Counted from the first letter of the stretch, positions 26,435 to 35,846 are shown. The stretch: DNA of 64,000 nt from Pseudomonas cannabina (GCF_900100365.1 NZ_FNKU01000001.1:2232001-2296000); one strand, 5' to 3'. Made by a program: numbers and translations. Notes: generated by a model from the letters alone, not told the origin.

Positions 26435-26820
26435 TACTTGCGCACCTGCAGTTCGTAGCCAACCGCCAGGCCGGCGTAATTCCATGGGCCGACAGCAATA
26501 ACGGTATAGGTGGTGCCGTCGAACCCGATTCGGTCATTGCTCAGCGGTAGGGGCATATCCGATCCGTCGAGCTGCACAGGAGAAACAAGCAGCTTCACGT
26601 CGCCTCTGATGATCAGCGTCCCGTCGATATACTTGCTTTCGTACTCTTCGCGAAAGCCAGAGCCATTCACAACCAATTCGGTCGGAACTGAAGGTGCATC
26701 TGGGTCGTAATCGCCAACAGTTTCTCGGCGCAGAACCAGTTCAAGCCCCTTCCCGCCCTTGCTGCGCGGCGAAAGCATCCGAGTGGCCAGGGCTTTTGCG
26801 CGATCGTAGATATCTGGCAT
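26434..26820 (-). CDS. Head-tail joining protein
   Basis: 128 residues from ATG 26820 (TGATG overlap). MPDIYDRAKALATRMLSPRS, then a beta-barrel-like part (TYTVIAVGPWNYAGLAVGYE). Position and size match lambda FII-like connectors or gp9/stopper proteins. Specific family not certain. Confidence 0.7.
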   Translation of the reverse strand: MPDIYDRAKALATRMLSPRSKGGKGLELVLRRETVGDYDPDAPSVPTELVVNGSGFREEYESKYIDGTLIIRGDVKLLVSPVQLDGSDMPLPLSNDRIGFDGTTYTVIAVGPWNYAGLAVGYELQVRK

Positions 26821-27878
26821 CACTTGCGCCTTATTCGGTAGATGGCTGAACACCGGCACCCAGCTCGGTCACTCCAGCCAGCGCCCATCGATGAGTCGCC
26901 CGGATATCGAAGCAATGCACCGGTAGGGCTTTGGAATGGCTGATCCTTCTGAACCACCTGGCCGCCAAGAACAACGTGTGCGTGTCGCACCTTGTTGTCA
27001 CGACGATCACGCCACTCTTTCTCGACCAGATTCCGGTCCAGGCCTTTGGCAATCATTTGCTCGTAGACCTGGTCACGGCCAGCCCCGAATGACTCCAGCG
27101 CCTCGGCCTTGGCGAGCATCTCCGCATAGGTCTTCATGAGTCGCTCAGCGTATCGCCCTGCGATCTTGTCGACGTCTTCCTTGGCTACCGGCTTTCCGGC
27201 CTTGATCGCGCGGTTCACGATGCCGTCGAAGCGACGGTCACGCCGGATGCGCTGCAGATACTTGCGCATCTCATCAGGGTTGCCGCCAAGCAACTGCTCG
27301 CGAGCATTGATGACGAACTGCGCATAATTTCCAGGAAGGCCGACAACGCCGCCAGATCGCGCGCCGGTTTGTGCGCTTTTTCGTCCAATAAGGTCGAGAG
27401 CAGCCTGCCGAGTAGTGCGTACCATCGGAGTGGCAGTTACCTCGACACCTACACCCACCTGCGAAGGGGTCCCGCCAACCGGGTAAACCCTGCGGCGACT
27501 GGCAACCACTTCTCGGATGGCTGCGCGCACATCGATCTCTGACTTGGCCCGGATCTCTTCGGCCTTCGCCGATACCCAGCGCTCTGCGACCGGCTCGCGC
27601 GCATCGAACTCGAATCGTCCGATATTACGTGGGATAACGATCGCCTTGATTTCAAACTTGGCACCAGCGAGGAATGCTGAGCGTGCCAGCTCCAGGAATA
27701 CGGAAAGCGCACCCAAGCTCAGCAGCGCCACAAGACCATCCTCGTCCTCTTCGGTGATGAGTCGCTCAACTTCCGCTACCGTAACGGTGCCAACAACAGA
27801 CTCAACCTGTGCCAGATAGGCCTGCTGCATCGATGGCTCCAATCCTTCAATGGCTTGGATGATCTGCTCGGGCGTCAT
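26820..27878 (-). CDS. Minor head protein with Mu F-like domain
   Basis: 352 residues. The C-terminal part has the MuF pattern: EWRDRRDNKVRHAHVVLGGQ, PFQSPTG, YPGD and a final CRCSA motif. It is a portal-associated head morphogenesis protein packaged in the capsid in many phages (SPP1 gp7, Mu gpF). It overlaps the next gene's start by 4 bp upstream and downstream. Confidence 0.82.
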   Translation of the reverse strand: MTPEQIIQAIEGLEPSMQQAYLAQVESVVGTVTVAEVERLITEEDEDGLVALLSLGALSVFLELARSAFLAGAKFEIKAIVIPRNIGRFEFDAREPVAERWVSAKAEEIRAKSEIDVRAAIREVVASRRRVYPVGGTPSQVGVGVEVTATPMVRTTRQAALDLIGRKSAQTGARSGGVVGLPGNYAQFVINAREQLLGGNPDEMRKYLQRIRRDRRFDGIVNRAIKAGKPVAKEDVDKIAGRYAERLMKTYAEMLAKAEALESFGAGRDQVYEQMIAKGLDRNLVEKEWRDRRDNKVRHAHVVLGGQVVQKDQPFQSPTGALLRYPGDSSMGAGWSDRAGCRCSAIYRIRRK

Positions 27879-28396
27879 ACCGTAAACACCGCTGGCAGCG
27901 TGTAACGAGCCGCCAGAACCGGTGCAATCATCTCGTCGATGACGCTGATCACCGGTCGGACAGAGCTGGCGGCGTCTGCGCCCACCGACACGGCGAACTC
28001 AGTTTCAAGCGGCCCGACCTTCTCGCGCTTGACCATTGAGGCGGAGACGAAGTCAGGGCTGAGGCTGCCGGGATCGACAAGCTCACGCAGCGCGGCTTCG
28101 TAAGTAGCCTGCTCAACCTCGACGGGCACCTGGTCAGCTGGTATTGGGTTGCCTTCATAATCATAGGCGCCTGTGCGCGGCCATTCCCTGGCTTGCCCTC
28201 TGCCCTCGGTCTTCACGCCGGGGAACAATGACTGCCACACGCCAGACGCAAGAAGCTTCCGGTAGCGGCCGTCGATGTAGACCGATGCCCGGATCAGCGC
28301 GGCCTGCTTCGCCATGTCTTCGCCAGTCCAGGCGGTGTTCGCGCGGACCTCATGGTATTGGTCTGCTTCTGATATTGAGCCGTAGAATTCAGGCAT
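27875..28396 (-). CDS. Head-tail connector, DnaT-like ssDNA-binding family
   Basis: 173 residues (ISEADQYHEVRANTAWTG..., AALIRASVYIDGRYR). The motif of a Tyr/Trp-rich N-terminus followed by helices is that of the phage family annotated as DnaT-like, which by context acts as head-tail adaptor (HK97 gp6-like). DNA binding is not shown here. Confidence 0.72.
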   Translation of the reverse strand: MPEFYGSISEADQYHEVRANTAWTGEDMAKQAALIRASVYIDGRYRKLLASGVWQSLFPGVKTEGRGQAREWPRTGAYDYEGNPIPADQVPVEVEQATYEAALRELVDPGSLSPDFVSASMVKREKVGPLETEFAVSVGADAASSVRPVISVIDEMIAPVLAARYTLPAVFTV

Positions 28397-28975
28397 TTAT
28401 GCCACCTTTACGGCTCGTCGCCGCCCATTTTTTATGTCGCTGACCAGTGATGCGCTGATACCGAAACTTCTGGCCACTTCTACTCCCGAAACGCCTGATG
28501 ACAGCATCGCGCGAAGCTCTTCGGTTTGTAGATCGCTCAGCTTTGACTGGCTATTGCGCTCTCCAGATCGAGCCAGATGCTTTATGGCTCCACGCGGACG
28601 AAGGCCAGTACTGTAGCTGTGCAGGCAGTTCTCGCTTCCAGTACACCACTCAAGATTGCCAGCTGCGTTGTTGCTCTTGTCGCCATCAATGTGATTGACC
28701 TGAGCTCCATCGAAGTAGCCTTTAACAAATGCGCCAGCCACCAGCCTATGGACGTTCGAGCACTTTTGTTCCGCGGCCCGATAAAGCATGACGAACTTGT
28801 ATCCGGCGGGCTTGGTACCCTGCCGCAACACGATGCCACCGCATTGCCGAGTGGACGATCCAAATTCCACCACTCTAGGCAATGAGCGAACGCGACCAAG
28901 ACTGGAAACCTCATAGATTCCCTCGTAATCGGGCACGGCTCTCCACTGCTCGGCAATTGCAGTACTGTCTGGCAT
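28397..28975 (-). CDS. HNH homing endonuclease (NUMOD4)
   Basis: 192 residues: NUMOD4 domain (WRAVPDYEGIYEVSSLGRVR), HNH nuclease (VHRLVAGAF, then VNHIDGDKSNNAAGNLEW with the H-N-H zinc/metal residues) and a C-terminal helix-turn-helix of the NUMOD1 type (GVEVARSFGISASLVSDIKN). A free-standing selfish nuclease inserted between the connector and capsid genes without breaking them. Confidence 0.88.
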   Translation of the reverse strand: MPDSTAIAEQWRAVPDYEGIYEVSSLGRVRSLPRVVEFGSSTRQCGGIVLRQGTKPAGYKFVMLYRAAEQKCSNVHRLVAGAFVKGYFDGAQVNHIDGDKSNNAAGNLEWCTGSENCLHSYSTGLRPRGAIKHLARSGERNSQSKLSDLQTEELRAMLSSGVSGVEVARSFGISASLVSDIKNGRRRAVKVA

Positions 28976-29025
28976 CGGGATTTCTCAAATAGGTGGAGCG
29001 ACGTGCGCTCCGGGTTTTGCGGGGG

Positions 29026-29421
29026 TTACGCTTTGGCTGCAGCCAGTGCGGCCTGCAGGGCTTCCAGGTTCGCTTCCTTGTCGAACTCGACTTGCAGTTC
29101 GGTCAGCTCGTCGATGACCTTCTGCTTTTCAGCAGCGTCCTCGGCTTCTGCCAGACGCTTCTGCAGGGTCTCGATGCCAGAGTTCTTGCCGGCTTCGATA
29201 CCCAGTGCTTTGAGGCGCGCCAGAAGCTCTTCCTTGCTCGGTTGCGGCTGCTCGTCGTCGCCTTCAACTACGAGCACACCAGTATCGACGTAGAACGCCA
29301 GATTCTGGCGATCACGGTAGTCAGCCCAATGTGGGACATCCAGTTCGCCGCGCGGAGGAACAACAGAGCCGTCAGGAAGGCCAATCGGGGTCTTTCTGTG
29401 CGTGTTTTTTACCAGAGCCAT
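29026..29421 (-). CDS. Phage protein with helical C-terminus
   Basis: 131 residues: a short beta N-terminal part (LPDGSVVPPRGELDVPHWAD) and a LEM/HeH-like helical segment (SKEELLARLKALGIEAGKNS) ending in Glu/Ala-rich helices. Lies just after the capsid gene; probably a capsid-associated or connector component. Function unknown. Confidence 0.65.
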   Translation of the reverse strand: MALVKNTHRKTPIGLPDGSVVPPRGELDVPHWADYRDRQNLAFYVDTGVLVVEGDDEQPQPSKEELLARLKALGIEAGKNSGIETLQKRLAEAEDAAEKQKVIDELTELQVEFDKEANLEALQAALAAAKA

Positions 29422-29430
29422 GCGACCCCC

Positions 29431-30360
29431 TTAGATGCCGTCGGTGTAGCGGACTTCGGCCGGGCGACGGATGTCAACGCCACCCAAACGGAAGATGCCA
29501 GGAACTTCCCAGCGAATCGGACCAGCCTGATACACCGGCAGGAATCGATGCGGCATCGGAATGTGCATTTTCAGCACGCTTGGATCGCGGCGATAGCTGA
29601 TCATGCGAGCGGTGTTGCCAGCGCCTGCGGCATCCAGTCCGTTCAGGCCTTTCAGCAGCAGAGGGCGACCGGTGGTTGCTGTGTAAACGTTGTTCTTTTG
29701 CAGATAGGTCAGGATCGATTCCAGACCTTGGTCGTTCACCTTGCGCGTTGCCAGCAGCAGGAACTTGCTGTAAGGCAGCAAAAGAGTGTCGGAGAATGCG
29801 GTGAACATCGTTCCTGCCGCTTGCACGGTCAGCGAGGTGTTCACGTCGGCCAGGATCTGGTCGGCAGAAGCAGTCGACCAGTTGCCAGTAACTGCGCTGC
29901 CCGCAGTAACGCCCGGGAAGCTAAAAAGTCCCGAGAAGCCTTTCGATGCGTCGCCCGCCAGCGCTACACGGTCGACCATTTCTTCGTAGGCACGACGAGC
30001 GGCGTTCGCATCGTCAGCGGTCAGTGCAATACCCATAATCTGGGCCTGACTGATCTCTTCCAGACCGTAGCCGTAACCGATACCTGCCATATGCACGGAG
30101 GTCTCAAACCTCGAGCGCTCAGTGCTTGCAAGGGGGATGTCGTCGGAGTTGCCGTTGATCCAGTCAGCCTTGCCAATCTTGTCCGAAGAGTAGTAGGTGA
30201 CGCTCTTGATCCATTCAGGAGCGGACGTGTCTACCGGGATGAGGCCGGGATACTGGATGTCTGGGTAGACAACCTCGTTCACCTGACGCTCGATGTACGA
30301 GGTCTGCGAGGTGACGAAACCCAACGCCGCTTGAGCGTCGAGAAGTTGAAGGTGGCGCAT
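29431..30360 (-). CDS. Major capsid protein (DUF2184 type)
   Basis: 309 residues with HK97-like capsid features: N-arm, IERQVNEVVYPDIQYPGLIP, then YSSDKIGKADWINGN and SYRRDPSVLKMHIPMPHRFL. This is the DUF2184 major capsid group found with DUF1073 portals. Immediately downstream of the cement and protease genes. Confidence 0.85.
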   Translation of the reverse strand: MRHLQLLDAQAALGFVTSQTSYIERQVNEVVYPDIQYPGLIPVDTSAPEWIKSVTYYSSDKIGKADWINGNSDDIPLASTERSRFETSVHMAGIGYGYGLEEISQAQIMGIALTADDANAARRAYEEMVDRVALAGDASKGFSGLFSFPGVTAGSAVTGNWSTASADQILADVNTSLTVQAAGTMFTAFSDTLLLPYSKFLLLATRKVNDQGLESILTYLQKNNVYTATTGRPLLLKGLNGLDAAGAGNTARMISYRRDPSVLKMHIPMPHRFLPVYQAGPIRWEVPGIFRLGGVDIRRPAEVRYTDGI

Positions 30361-30369
30361 GTGTTCTCC

Positions 30370-30822
30370 TTAGCCCAGGCGGACTTGAGCGATTTGATTG
30401 GTGCCTGCGGTACTGGTGTCAAAACGAGCACCAGCTACCAGCACGTTGTCCGTAGCGACGTTGGTCCACAGCCCTGTCGCCGGAACGAAGTAGACCGAAT
30501 CACCGGCTGCGACCTGCACAGAAGCAGTGACCCAGATCGCGCCCTTGGTCATGACGCGAGCCGATTCGTATTGGCTGTAGGCATTCCCCTCAGCTTTCAC
30601 TGAGCGGTCACGAACGCTGATGCCGACGAACTTTGCCGCGGTATCGCCTGCTGCCGAAGCGCGGCCAGCCTTGTCGGCAGTGCCTTGGATGACCGGGACA
30701 CCGAACGCCAAGCCAGCGGCCGCCTGAACGGTGCGGGAGATCAGCGTTTTGGGGATCATGTCGACAATCATGCCCGGCAGTCCGGCGCGAATGTTTGCGC
30801 TGTAGCTGGATTGAATAGCCAT
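30370..30822 (-). CDS. Structural cement (decoration) protein
   Basis: 150 residues from ATG 30822 (TGATG overlap with the protease stop). MAIQSSYSANIRAGLPGMIV, Ala/Gly-rich, with SVRDRSVKAEGNAYSQYESA in the middle: the pattern of Gp24-like structural cement proteins that lie between scaffold and capsid genes. Confidence 0.78.
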   Translation of the reverse strand: MAIQSSYSANIRAGLPGMIVDMIPKTLISRTVQAAAGLAFGVPVIQGTADKAGRASAAGDTAAKFVGISVRDRSVKAEGNAYSQYESARVMTKGAIWVTASVQVAAGDSVYFVPATGLWTNVATDNVLVAGARFDTSTAGTNQIAQVRLG

Positions 30823-31358
30823 CAGTTGGTCACCCCTTTCCAAGCATCATTGAGACGCTGCTCGTAGGCCTGCTGGCCGTTATCGTTCGGGTTCTTTGGC
30901 TTGCCGTCCTGAGCCTGGAAATGCTTGCGCACAGGATCTTTGGCGGCATCCTCGACGAGGATCTCGAAGCGCGCGTCGATATATGCGTCTGCCTTGCCAA
31001 CTACAGCAGCATCGCCCAATTTCGCGACGACGACGGCCTTGCGAATGTCGGCATCGGTCTTACCGGTGTAGTCGGCGTCGGCGATGGATTTGGCTTTGCT
31101 GATCAGATCAGCGCGCGCGGTGACGCGCTTGTCGATGTCCGAATCATTGAGCTGCTTGCCCTTCAGATCGTCGATCTCGGCATCTTTCTTCGCCAGTTCG
31201 GTGTCTTTCGAGGCAATAGCGGCAAGGTGCGCGGCGGCGCTGTCGGTCAGCTGCTTGCCGGAATCGACCAAGCGCTGTTGCAGGGTGGCAATGACAATGG
31301 CGCCCTGGTCGGTTACTTCAACCGGGATGCCGTCGACGGTAACCGTCTTCAGGGTCAT
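30822..31358 (-). CDS. Possible separate scaffold from an internal start
   Basis: Inside the protease/scaffold gene, ATG 31358 is preceded by AAGGA at 7 nt. Starting there gives 178 residues (MTLKTVTVDGIPVEVTDQGA...) that are almost wholly coiled coil. Lambda makes its scaffold (Nu3) from an internal start in C in just this way; here it is an inference from the ribosome site and domain boundary. Confidence 0.5.
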   Translation of the reverse strand: MTLKTVTVDGIPVEVTDQGAIVIATLQQRLVDSGKQLTDSAAAHLAAIASKDTELAKKDAEIDDLKGKQLNDSDIDKRVTARADLISKAKSIADADYTGKTDADIRKAVVVAKLGDAAVVGKADAYIDARFEILVEDAAKDPVRKHFQAQDGKPKNPNDNGQQAYEQRLNDAWKGVTN

Positions 31359-31931
31359 GTGATTTTCCTTCGTGGGTTTGTGGTCAGTGATCGGGGCTGC
31401 GCCCCAAGCGTCGCCGATGCGCGCTTTCGTTCCGGCCCGGCCGCGCTGCACGATCGCAACATGGTCAGCCGTGATTTCGGTCTGCTTGGCCTGATAGGCC
31501 GTACCGTCTGGTGCGATACCGTCTTCCCATACCAGTGAGCAGCTGTAACCAACGCTCAGCTCGCGCTTGCCGTCGTTCACAGCCTTGACTGCGTTTGCAT
31601 CAGTGATCTTGATGCCGATCTTCAGGTACTCACCGTCACGCAGAACATCGTCGCCCGTGGTGCCAACGGCGACGTCTTTCCAGTTCTCGGCGGTAACCGG
31701 CTGCCCCGGGTGATCGTTCGTGACAGGTATCTTTGAGAAGGTCTGCAGCGATCGCTTAGAGAAAACGTCAGCTTGGTCGCGGTAGACATTCACCACGGCG
31801 AGATCGGGACGGCCAAGCTCGGAGCCAAGGTATTGCTGGATACCTGTTCTTGCTGTCCGGGCAAATGCCTCCAGATAGCCGGACTCACTCAGCGAGGTAT
31901 CGCTGAGTACGACTGAATCAGTAATTTTCAT
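30822..31931 (-). CDS. Prohead protease with scaffold domain (DUF2213)
   Basis: 369 residues from ATG 31931 (GAGG upstream; the longer frame overlaps the portal gene). Residues 1-190 are the DUF2213 protease-like domain (YRDQADVFSKRSLQTFSKIP, VTNDHPG, ELSVGYSC, with His and Ser as likely catalytic residues). Residues 220-369 are a coiled-coil scaffold. Self-cleaving scaffold protease is the expected role. Confidence 0.82.
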   Translation of the reverse strand: MKITDSVVLSDTSLSESGYLEAFARTARTGIQQYLGSELGRPDLAVVNVYRDQADVFSKRSLQTFSKIPVTNDHPGQPVTAENWKDVAVGTTGDDVLRDGEYLKIGIKITDANAVKAVNDGKRELSVGYSCSLVWEDGIAPDGTAYQAKQTEITADHVAIVQRGRAGTKARIGDAWGAAPITDHKPTKENHMTLKTVTVDGIPVEVTDQGAIVIATLQQRLVDSGKQLTDSAAAHLAAIASKDTELAKKDAEIDDLKGKQLNDSDIDKRVTARADLISKAKSIADADYTGKTDADIRKAVVVAKLGDAAVVGKADAYIDARFEILVEDAAKDPVRKHFQAQDGKPKNPNDNGQQAYEQRLNDAWKGVTN

Positions 31932-31938
31932 GGATACC

Positions 31939-33279
31939 TCAGATGGGCGGGTCTTTCTGATCTGGATCAGCCAGAGGATCGATGTCCTCGTCCTCTTCAT
32001 CCAGCCCTGCGCCGAACTCATCAATGGCTGCTTCGAGACCGGGCATGATGCTCAGCTCGACCAACAGGTTCACCGAGGCCTTGGAAAGGGCATCAGGCGG
32101 GAACAGGCCGGAATCCTTCAGCGACTTGATGGTGTCAGCCGTTGTCTTGCCGATGTCGGCTTTGTCCTTGGCCGTGGCCTGCCACAGTGGCGACCAGGCG
32201 TAATGGACTTCCTTTGGCCTGCTGCCCAGCGCGGAACGAATCAGGCACTCGTCCAGCACGCTCATTGCTGGCTTGATCTCCAGCTTCTGGCGCGATGCGA
32301 CATTGTCGTAGTAGTTGCGGGTGTTCTCTTCGCCGTTGGCACCCAGACCGGTCGAGGACTGGCCGAACATGCGCGTACCGGGGATATCGAACGCGCCACA
32401 GACACCCTGCTCGGTCTTGGCGATCACGTCTGGTAGGGTGCCGAAGCTGGCAGATTTGGACGAGTGAGTTTCGGTGCCGTCGAGGATCAGTGTTCCGTTG
32501 ATGCCCTTGGCGGTCGCTGCCAGCCTCAGGCGCTCCAGTAGGTTCTTCTCGTAATTCTTGTCCTGCAGGCTGGTCATCAGGTTGGGGATGTTGATGACGT
32601 CGATCTTGGCCTCGTAGACCAGGCTCACGACGTTGGCTACGGTCTCGTCGTAGTGCTTGACCGCGGGCATGGCCGACAGCAGCACAGAGTCGCCCCAGCC
32701 GAAAGCCGTGCCCATGGCCAGCTCAGGATCGGGGTGACGCACGCCGATGAAGATCACCAAGCGAGATGGGTGAATCTCTACAGTTGAGCCTGGCAGCCGG
32801 TAAGCCTTGGGCCATCCGAATCGATCGCTCTGAGGGTCCTGTTCGATCTCAGTGGCAGCAAGCTGACGGCGAGTCATCACAGTCAGGTACTTGATGCCAC
32901 CCTTACCCAAGCGATCAGGGTTCAGCGCAGACGACGTGTCCCGCTCACCAGTACCGATGAACACAGCAGCACCACCGAACAGACGGGCCTTCAATAGGGC
33001 CTCAAGAATCTTGCCTTGTACGTTCAGGCGGGCCTCTTCGGCCTCTATTAGCTCGATTTCACTCTTGGAGGCCTGCCAGGCTCGCCAGTTGCGACACGCG
33101 TCCACAGCAGGGATTGTGACGCCCTTCTGGGCTGTCCATGAGCTGCGGAAGGCGTTCAGCAGCTGCTGGTCGTCAAGTTCAGTGGCGATGTAGTGCGAGT
33201 GTGAAGCCTTGTCGCGCGCAGTACCCAGTCCAGCGACGAGGTTCTGCAGGCTGTCCTTTAGGTAGCTTATTGCGCTCAT
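31939..33279 (-). CDS. Portal protein (DUF1073)
   Basis: 446 residues of the DUF1073 portal family (YIATELDDQQLLNAFRSSWT..., RLFGGAAVFIG..., RMFGQSSTGLGANGEENTRN). Some database entries of this family carry a fused Acb1 anti-CBASS domain; this one ends in an acidic tail (DEEDEDIDPLADPDQKD) and is too short for it. It overlaps terminase by 4 bp. Confidence 0.88.
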   Translation of the reverse strand: MSAISYLKDSLQNLVAGLGTARDKASHSHYIATELDDQQLLNAFRSSWTAQKGVTIPAVDACRNWRAWQASKSEIELIEAEEARLNVQGKILEALLKARLFGGAAVFIGTGERDTSSALNPDRLGKGGIKYLTVMTRRQLAATEIEQDPQSDRFGWPKAYRLPGSTVEIHPSRLVIFIGVRHPDPELAMGTAFGWGDSVLLSAMPAVKHYDETVANVVSLVYEAKIDVINIPNLMTSLQDKNYEKNLLERLRLAATAKGINGTLILDGTETHSSKSASFGTLPDVIAKTEQGVCGAFDIPGTRMFGQSSTGLGANGEENTRNYYDNVASRQKLEIKPAMSVLDECLIRSALGSRPKEVHYAWSPLWQATAKDKADIGKTTADTIKSLKDSGLFPPDALSKASVNLLVELSIMPGLEAAIDEFGAGLDEEDEDIDPLADPDQKDPPI

Positions 33280-34556
33280 GAGTCGCTCACGTTTGCGAGT
33301 GTGTAGCCGCCCGCAATCGGGAAGCGCTGGACAATGAAGTATCCCAATGAGTCGATTGGGTCTTCAGTGCCGTCTTTGTTGGGCTGGCCTTTGTCGTCAT
33401 AGGCCTGCTGCTCGAGCACCTGGGTGGTGATCGGGCAGTTGTCGGTGTTGATCCGGTATCGGCGCTGACCCTCGCCATTCAGGAGCATGGCGTTCACGGC
33501 CAGCACCCGGTCACGCACTTCGGGGTTGGATGGGTTGACCATCACCATGAAGCCCGCAGCCCGAAGCAGGCTGTGATCTGATTCGCTGCCGTTGACCGAC
33601 TTGCGGTTCTTGCCGCTGGCGTCCGGATAGACAGTGATGCTGTGGCCAGGGAATCGGCGCTTCAGCTCGATGATCATGGCCGGCGTATCGAACAGTGATG
33701 TCGCCTCCTCCAGCAGTCGAGGCAGGCCGTCGCGGATAACGTGAATCGTTGCTGCCATCCGGTTGATGTTGAAGTCCATGCCGATGTGCAGCTGCTCGCC
33801 CGGGCGGATCGTCTCGTCCGTGTGGCATAGGCGTCGGTCGAAGTTCGGATACACGCTGCCGGACGTCAGGTTGACGAACAGGCCGTCGATGTATGCATCC
33901 ACCAGGTTGGCCGGGTAGGACTTGCGCAGTGACGGTATGTAGTCCTTTGGCAGGTTCTTGGCGTTCTGCCGCGTGGAAGCGTGCACGATGCCGTAAAACT
34001 GGCGTTGCGTAGGATCGGATGCCAGCTCCTTGACGAACTTGCGATAGACCCAGTTGAAGCCCTCGGGCGTTGTGGTCACGTCGATGGTGTTCATGTCGCG
34101 GCCAGGCCAAACCGTGGACATCCGCGCAATGATCTTCTTCCAGGCGCTGTCTGCCTTTTTGATCGGCATACAGTCGATTTCGTCGACCAGTGCGTGCGCG
34201 ATGTTGAAGCCGACGATGCGGTGCGGGTGCTCCATGCTCTTGCAGATAATCGTCGAAAGGCACCTACCCTTCTTGTCTCGCAGGTACACGCGCTTGTTGC
34301 TGGCAACGATATCGGCGAACAGACCGAACGCCTCAGCGACCCCTGGCAGGGTGTCGTAGAAGATGTCAGTGATCTGCGGGTAGGTCGGAGCGAAATAGCC
34401 CTGAGGTATGCCGGGGAACTCCAGCGCGTTGATGCACATCCGCACACAGCCAACGAAGGTCTTGCCGCTGCGGTAGCCCCCGACGAAGGCCATGAACTTG
34501 TTGTGGCTTTTGATGAACTCGAATTGAGGCTTATTCAGCATCAGGATCGGTTGCAT
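33276..34556 (-). CDS. terL: Terminase large subunit
   Basis: 426 residues. ATPase: Walker A GGYRSGKT at 26-33, Walker B ALVDEID near 122-128. RNase H-like nuclease: Asp in GMDFN, a middle Asp in VYPDAS and the terminal DPIDSLGYF. It packages DNA through the portal. The start may be the second ATG (MLNKPQ), five codons in. Confidence 0.93.
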   Translation of the reverse strand: MQPILMLNKPQFEFIKSHNKFMAFVGGYRSGKTFVGCVRMCINALEFPGIPQGYFAPTYPQITDIFYDTLPGVAEAFGLFADIVASNKRVYLRDKKGRCLSTIICKSMEHPHRIVGFNIAHALVDEIDCMPIKKADSAWKKIIARMSTVWPGRDMNTIDVTTTPEGFNWVYRKFVKELASDPTQRQFYGIVHASTRQNAKNLPKDYIPSLRKSYPANLVDAYIDGLFVNLTSGSVYPNFDRRLCHTDETIRPGEQLHIGMDFNINRMAATIHVIRDGLPRLLEEATSLFDTPAMIIELKRRFPGHSITVYPDASGKNRKSVNGSESDHSLLRAAGFMVMVNPSNPEVRDRVLAVNAMLLNGEGQRRYRINTDNCPITTQVLEQQAYDDKGQPNKDGTEDPIDSLGYFIVQRFPIAGGYTLANVSDS

Positions 34557-35052
34557 CTTCCACCCCGATGATCACTTGTTTCGGCTCGGGGAGCCCCTTG
34601 TCCGGGTCTTCCAGTTCGCGCTGAAGCTTTTGAATGTTGAGGCGCTTGATCTCGTCGTCCAGCGACTTATCAGGCTCTACGCGACGATTCACGTATGCGT
34701 CGCCAGTTTCCTTTGCCGCCTGCTCAAGCACCTGTAGTGCGAGAGACAGGTTCTTCATGCTCTCGGCCTTCTCGATGATCCTCCCCATAGCCCGAAGCCT
34801 GTAGGCCCGGTTAGCAATGGGGATGTCAATCGTCTGGTGGCGGAACCTCTCTCGCGCGTCGTGGAACATGTCCACCCAACGCTTGGCCAGGGTTTTACTG
34901 CATCGCTTGGTGGGGTCGTGTGACTCCACCTGCTGACGGCTCACCTCGATGTTGAATTCTCGCTTGACGGCCTCTGCCACCTGTGAGGGTGTATCGAAGC
35001 AGGCAAGAGCCTGAACGATGAAGGCCTTCACCTCGCTGCTCAGGGCTGCCAT
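34531..35052 (-). CDS. terS: Terminase small subunit (DUF2280)
   Basis: 173 residues. N-terminal DNA-binding region (VKAFIVQALACFDTPSQVAE, VSRQQVESHDPTKR) and helical oligomerisation part; this is the DUF2280 family that pairs with this type of terL. It overlaps terL by 26 bp. Confidence 0.85.
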   Translation of the reverse strand: MAALSSEVKAFIVQALACFDTPSQVAEAVKREFNIEVSRQQVESHDPTKRCSKTLAKRWVDMFHDARERFRHQTIDIPIANRAYRLRAMGRIIEKAESMKNLSLALQVLEQAAKETGDAYVNRRVEPDKSLDDEIKRLNIQKLQRELEDPDKGLPEPKQVIIGVEDATDPDAE

Positions 35053-35083
35053 AGGGTAGGGTTCCGTCTATTGCTGTCTATCC

Positions 35084-35707
35084 TCAGGCCAGCTTGAGAA
35101 GACAGGTTCCGCAAGCCCTTGAAATATTGAGTTTGCCGACTTCGGCAGGTTTGTTTGCAGCGTCGACCAGTCTCTGAACGTCTGGGCTTGCCCCATAGCG
35201 ACGGACCACACCGACGAACTCTTCGACGTCATGGCCGCGCATCTCAAGCTTTGGTAATCCGTCTTGCGTGAACTTGGGCGCGCCGTACTGATCGGCTGCC
35301 TGGGCGATGTGGTAGAGCTCATGTTCAACCAGTGCGCAGAAGTCTGCATCGCTGCACTGTGAGCAGTAATCGGCGGCCAAGGTGATGATGTAACTCGGCA
35401 CATAACCGAACCAGTCACGCATCTGCTGTTCCATCCGTGCCTTCTGCCAACCACCGGCACGGAACGCTACCTGTTCGGCTTGGCCCAGCACTGTGCGCCC
35501 TTGCTTCGTGAAGGCAGATGAGGCCCACATGATGCAGATGTCAGCATCGATCAAATGGGCATGGTCTTCGTTGTGGATGCTGCCGGTATCGGCAAGGATC
35601 TCGCTTTGAATCCATCCCCAGACGTCCTTGGCGGGCACCAGGCGCATGAACACATATGACTCTTCCGACTCCATCAGCAGTTCGGCTGGCGGCGTCGGAC
35701 GAATCAT
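35084..35707 (-). CDS. Putative phage metallopeptidase
   Basis: 207 residues from ATG 35707 (GGAG at 7 nt; the longer frame overlaps the upstream gene). VEHELYHIAQAADQ is an H-E-x2-H zinc site, with a later acidic HDVEEFVG as possible third ligand, and Cys pairs at the end (CGTCLL). Family of phage putative metallopeptidases next to terminase; target unknown. Confidence 0.75.
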   Translation of the reverse strand: MIRPTPPAELLMESEESYVFMRLVPAKDVWGWIQSEILADTGSIHNEDHAHLIDADICIMWASSAFTKQGRTVLGQAEQVAFRAGGWQKARMEQQMRDWFGYVPSYIITLAADYCSQCSDADFCALVEHELYHIAQAADQYGAPKFTQDGLPKLEMRGHDVEEFVGVVRRYGASPDVQRLVDAANKPAEVGKLNISRACGTCLLKLA

Positions 35708-35711
35708 TGCT

Positions 35712-35846
35712 CTACTCCACTGTGCAGCGCGGCCAGATGGACCGGGCAAAGGTAAGTGCACCATCGTGATCGAGGGCGCACTCAAGAAGGATCATCGGGA
35801 AGGGTTTGTAGCCGGGCGTGGTAACCATCCAGTTCTTTTTGGTCAC
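35712..35846 (-). CDS. 44-residue phage protein
   Basis: GTG start at 35846 shares GTGA with the stop of the upstream gene, and the TAG stop is 4 bp before the next start. Sequence MTKKNWMVTTPGYKPFPMIL and on, ending WPRCTVE. The tight packing on both sides supports it as real. Function unknown. Confidence 0.6.
   Translation of the reverse strand: MTKKNWMVTTPGYKPFPMILLECALDHDGALTFARSIWPRCTVE

Noticed and set aside
31939..33279. Anti-CBASS Acb1 nuclease
   Set aside because: Some DUF1073 entries carry that name because of a fused domain; this protein ends after the portal part.
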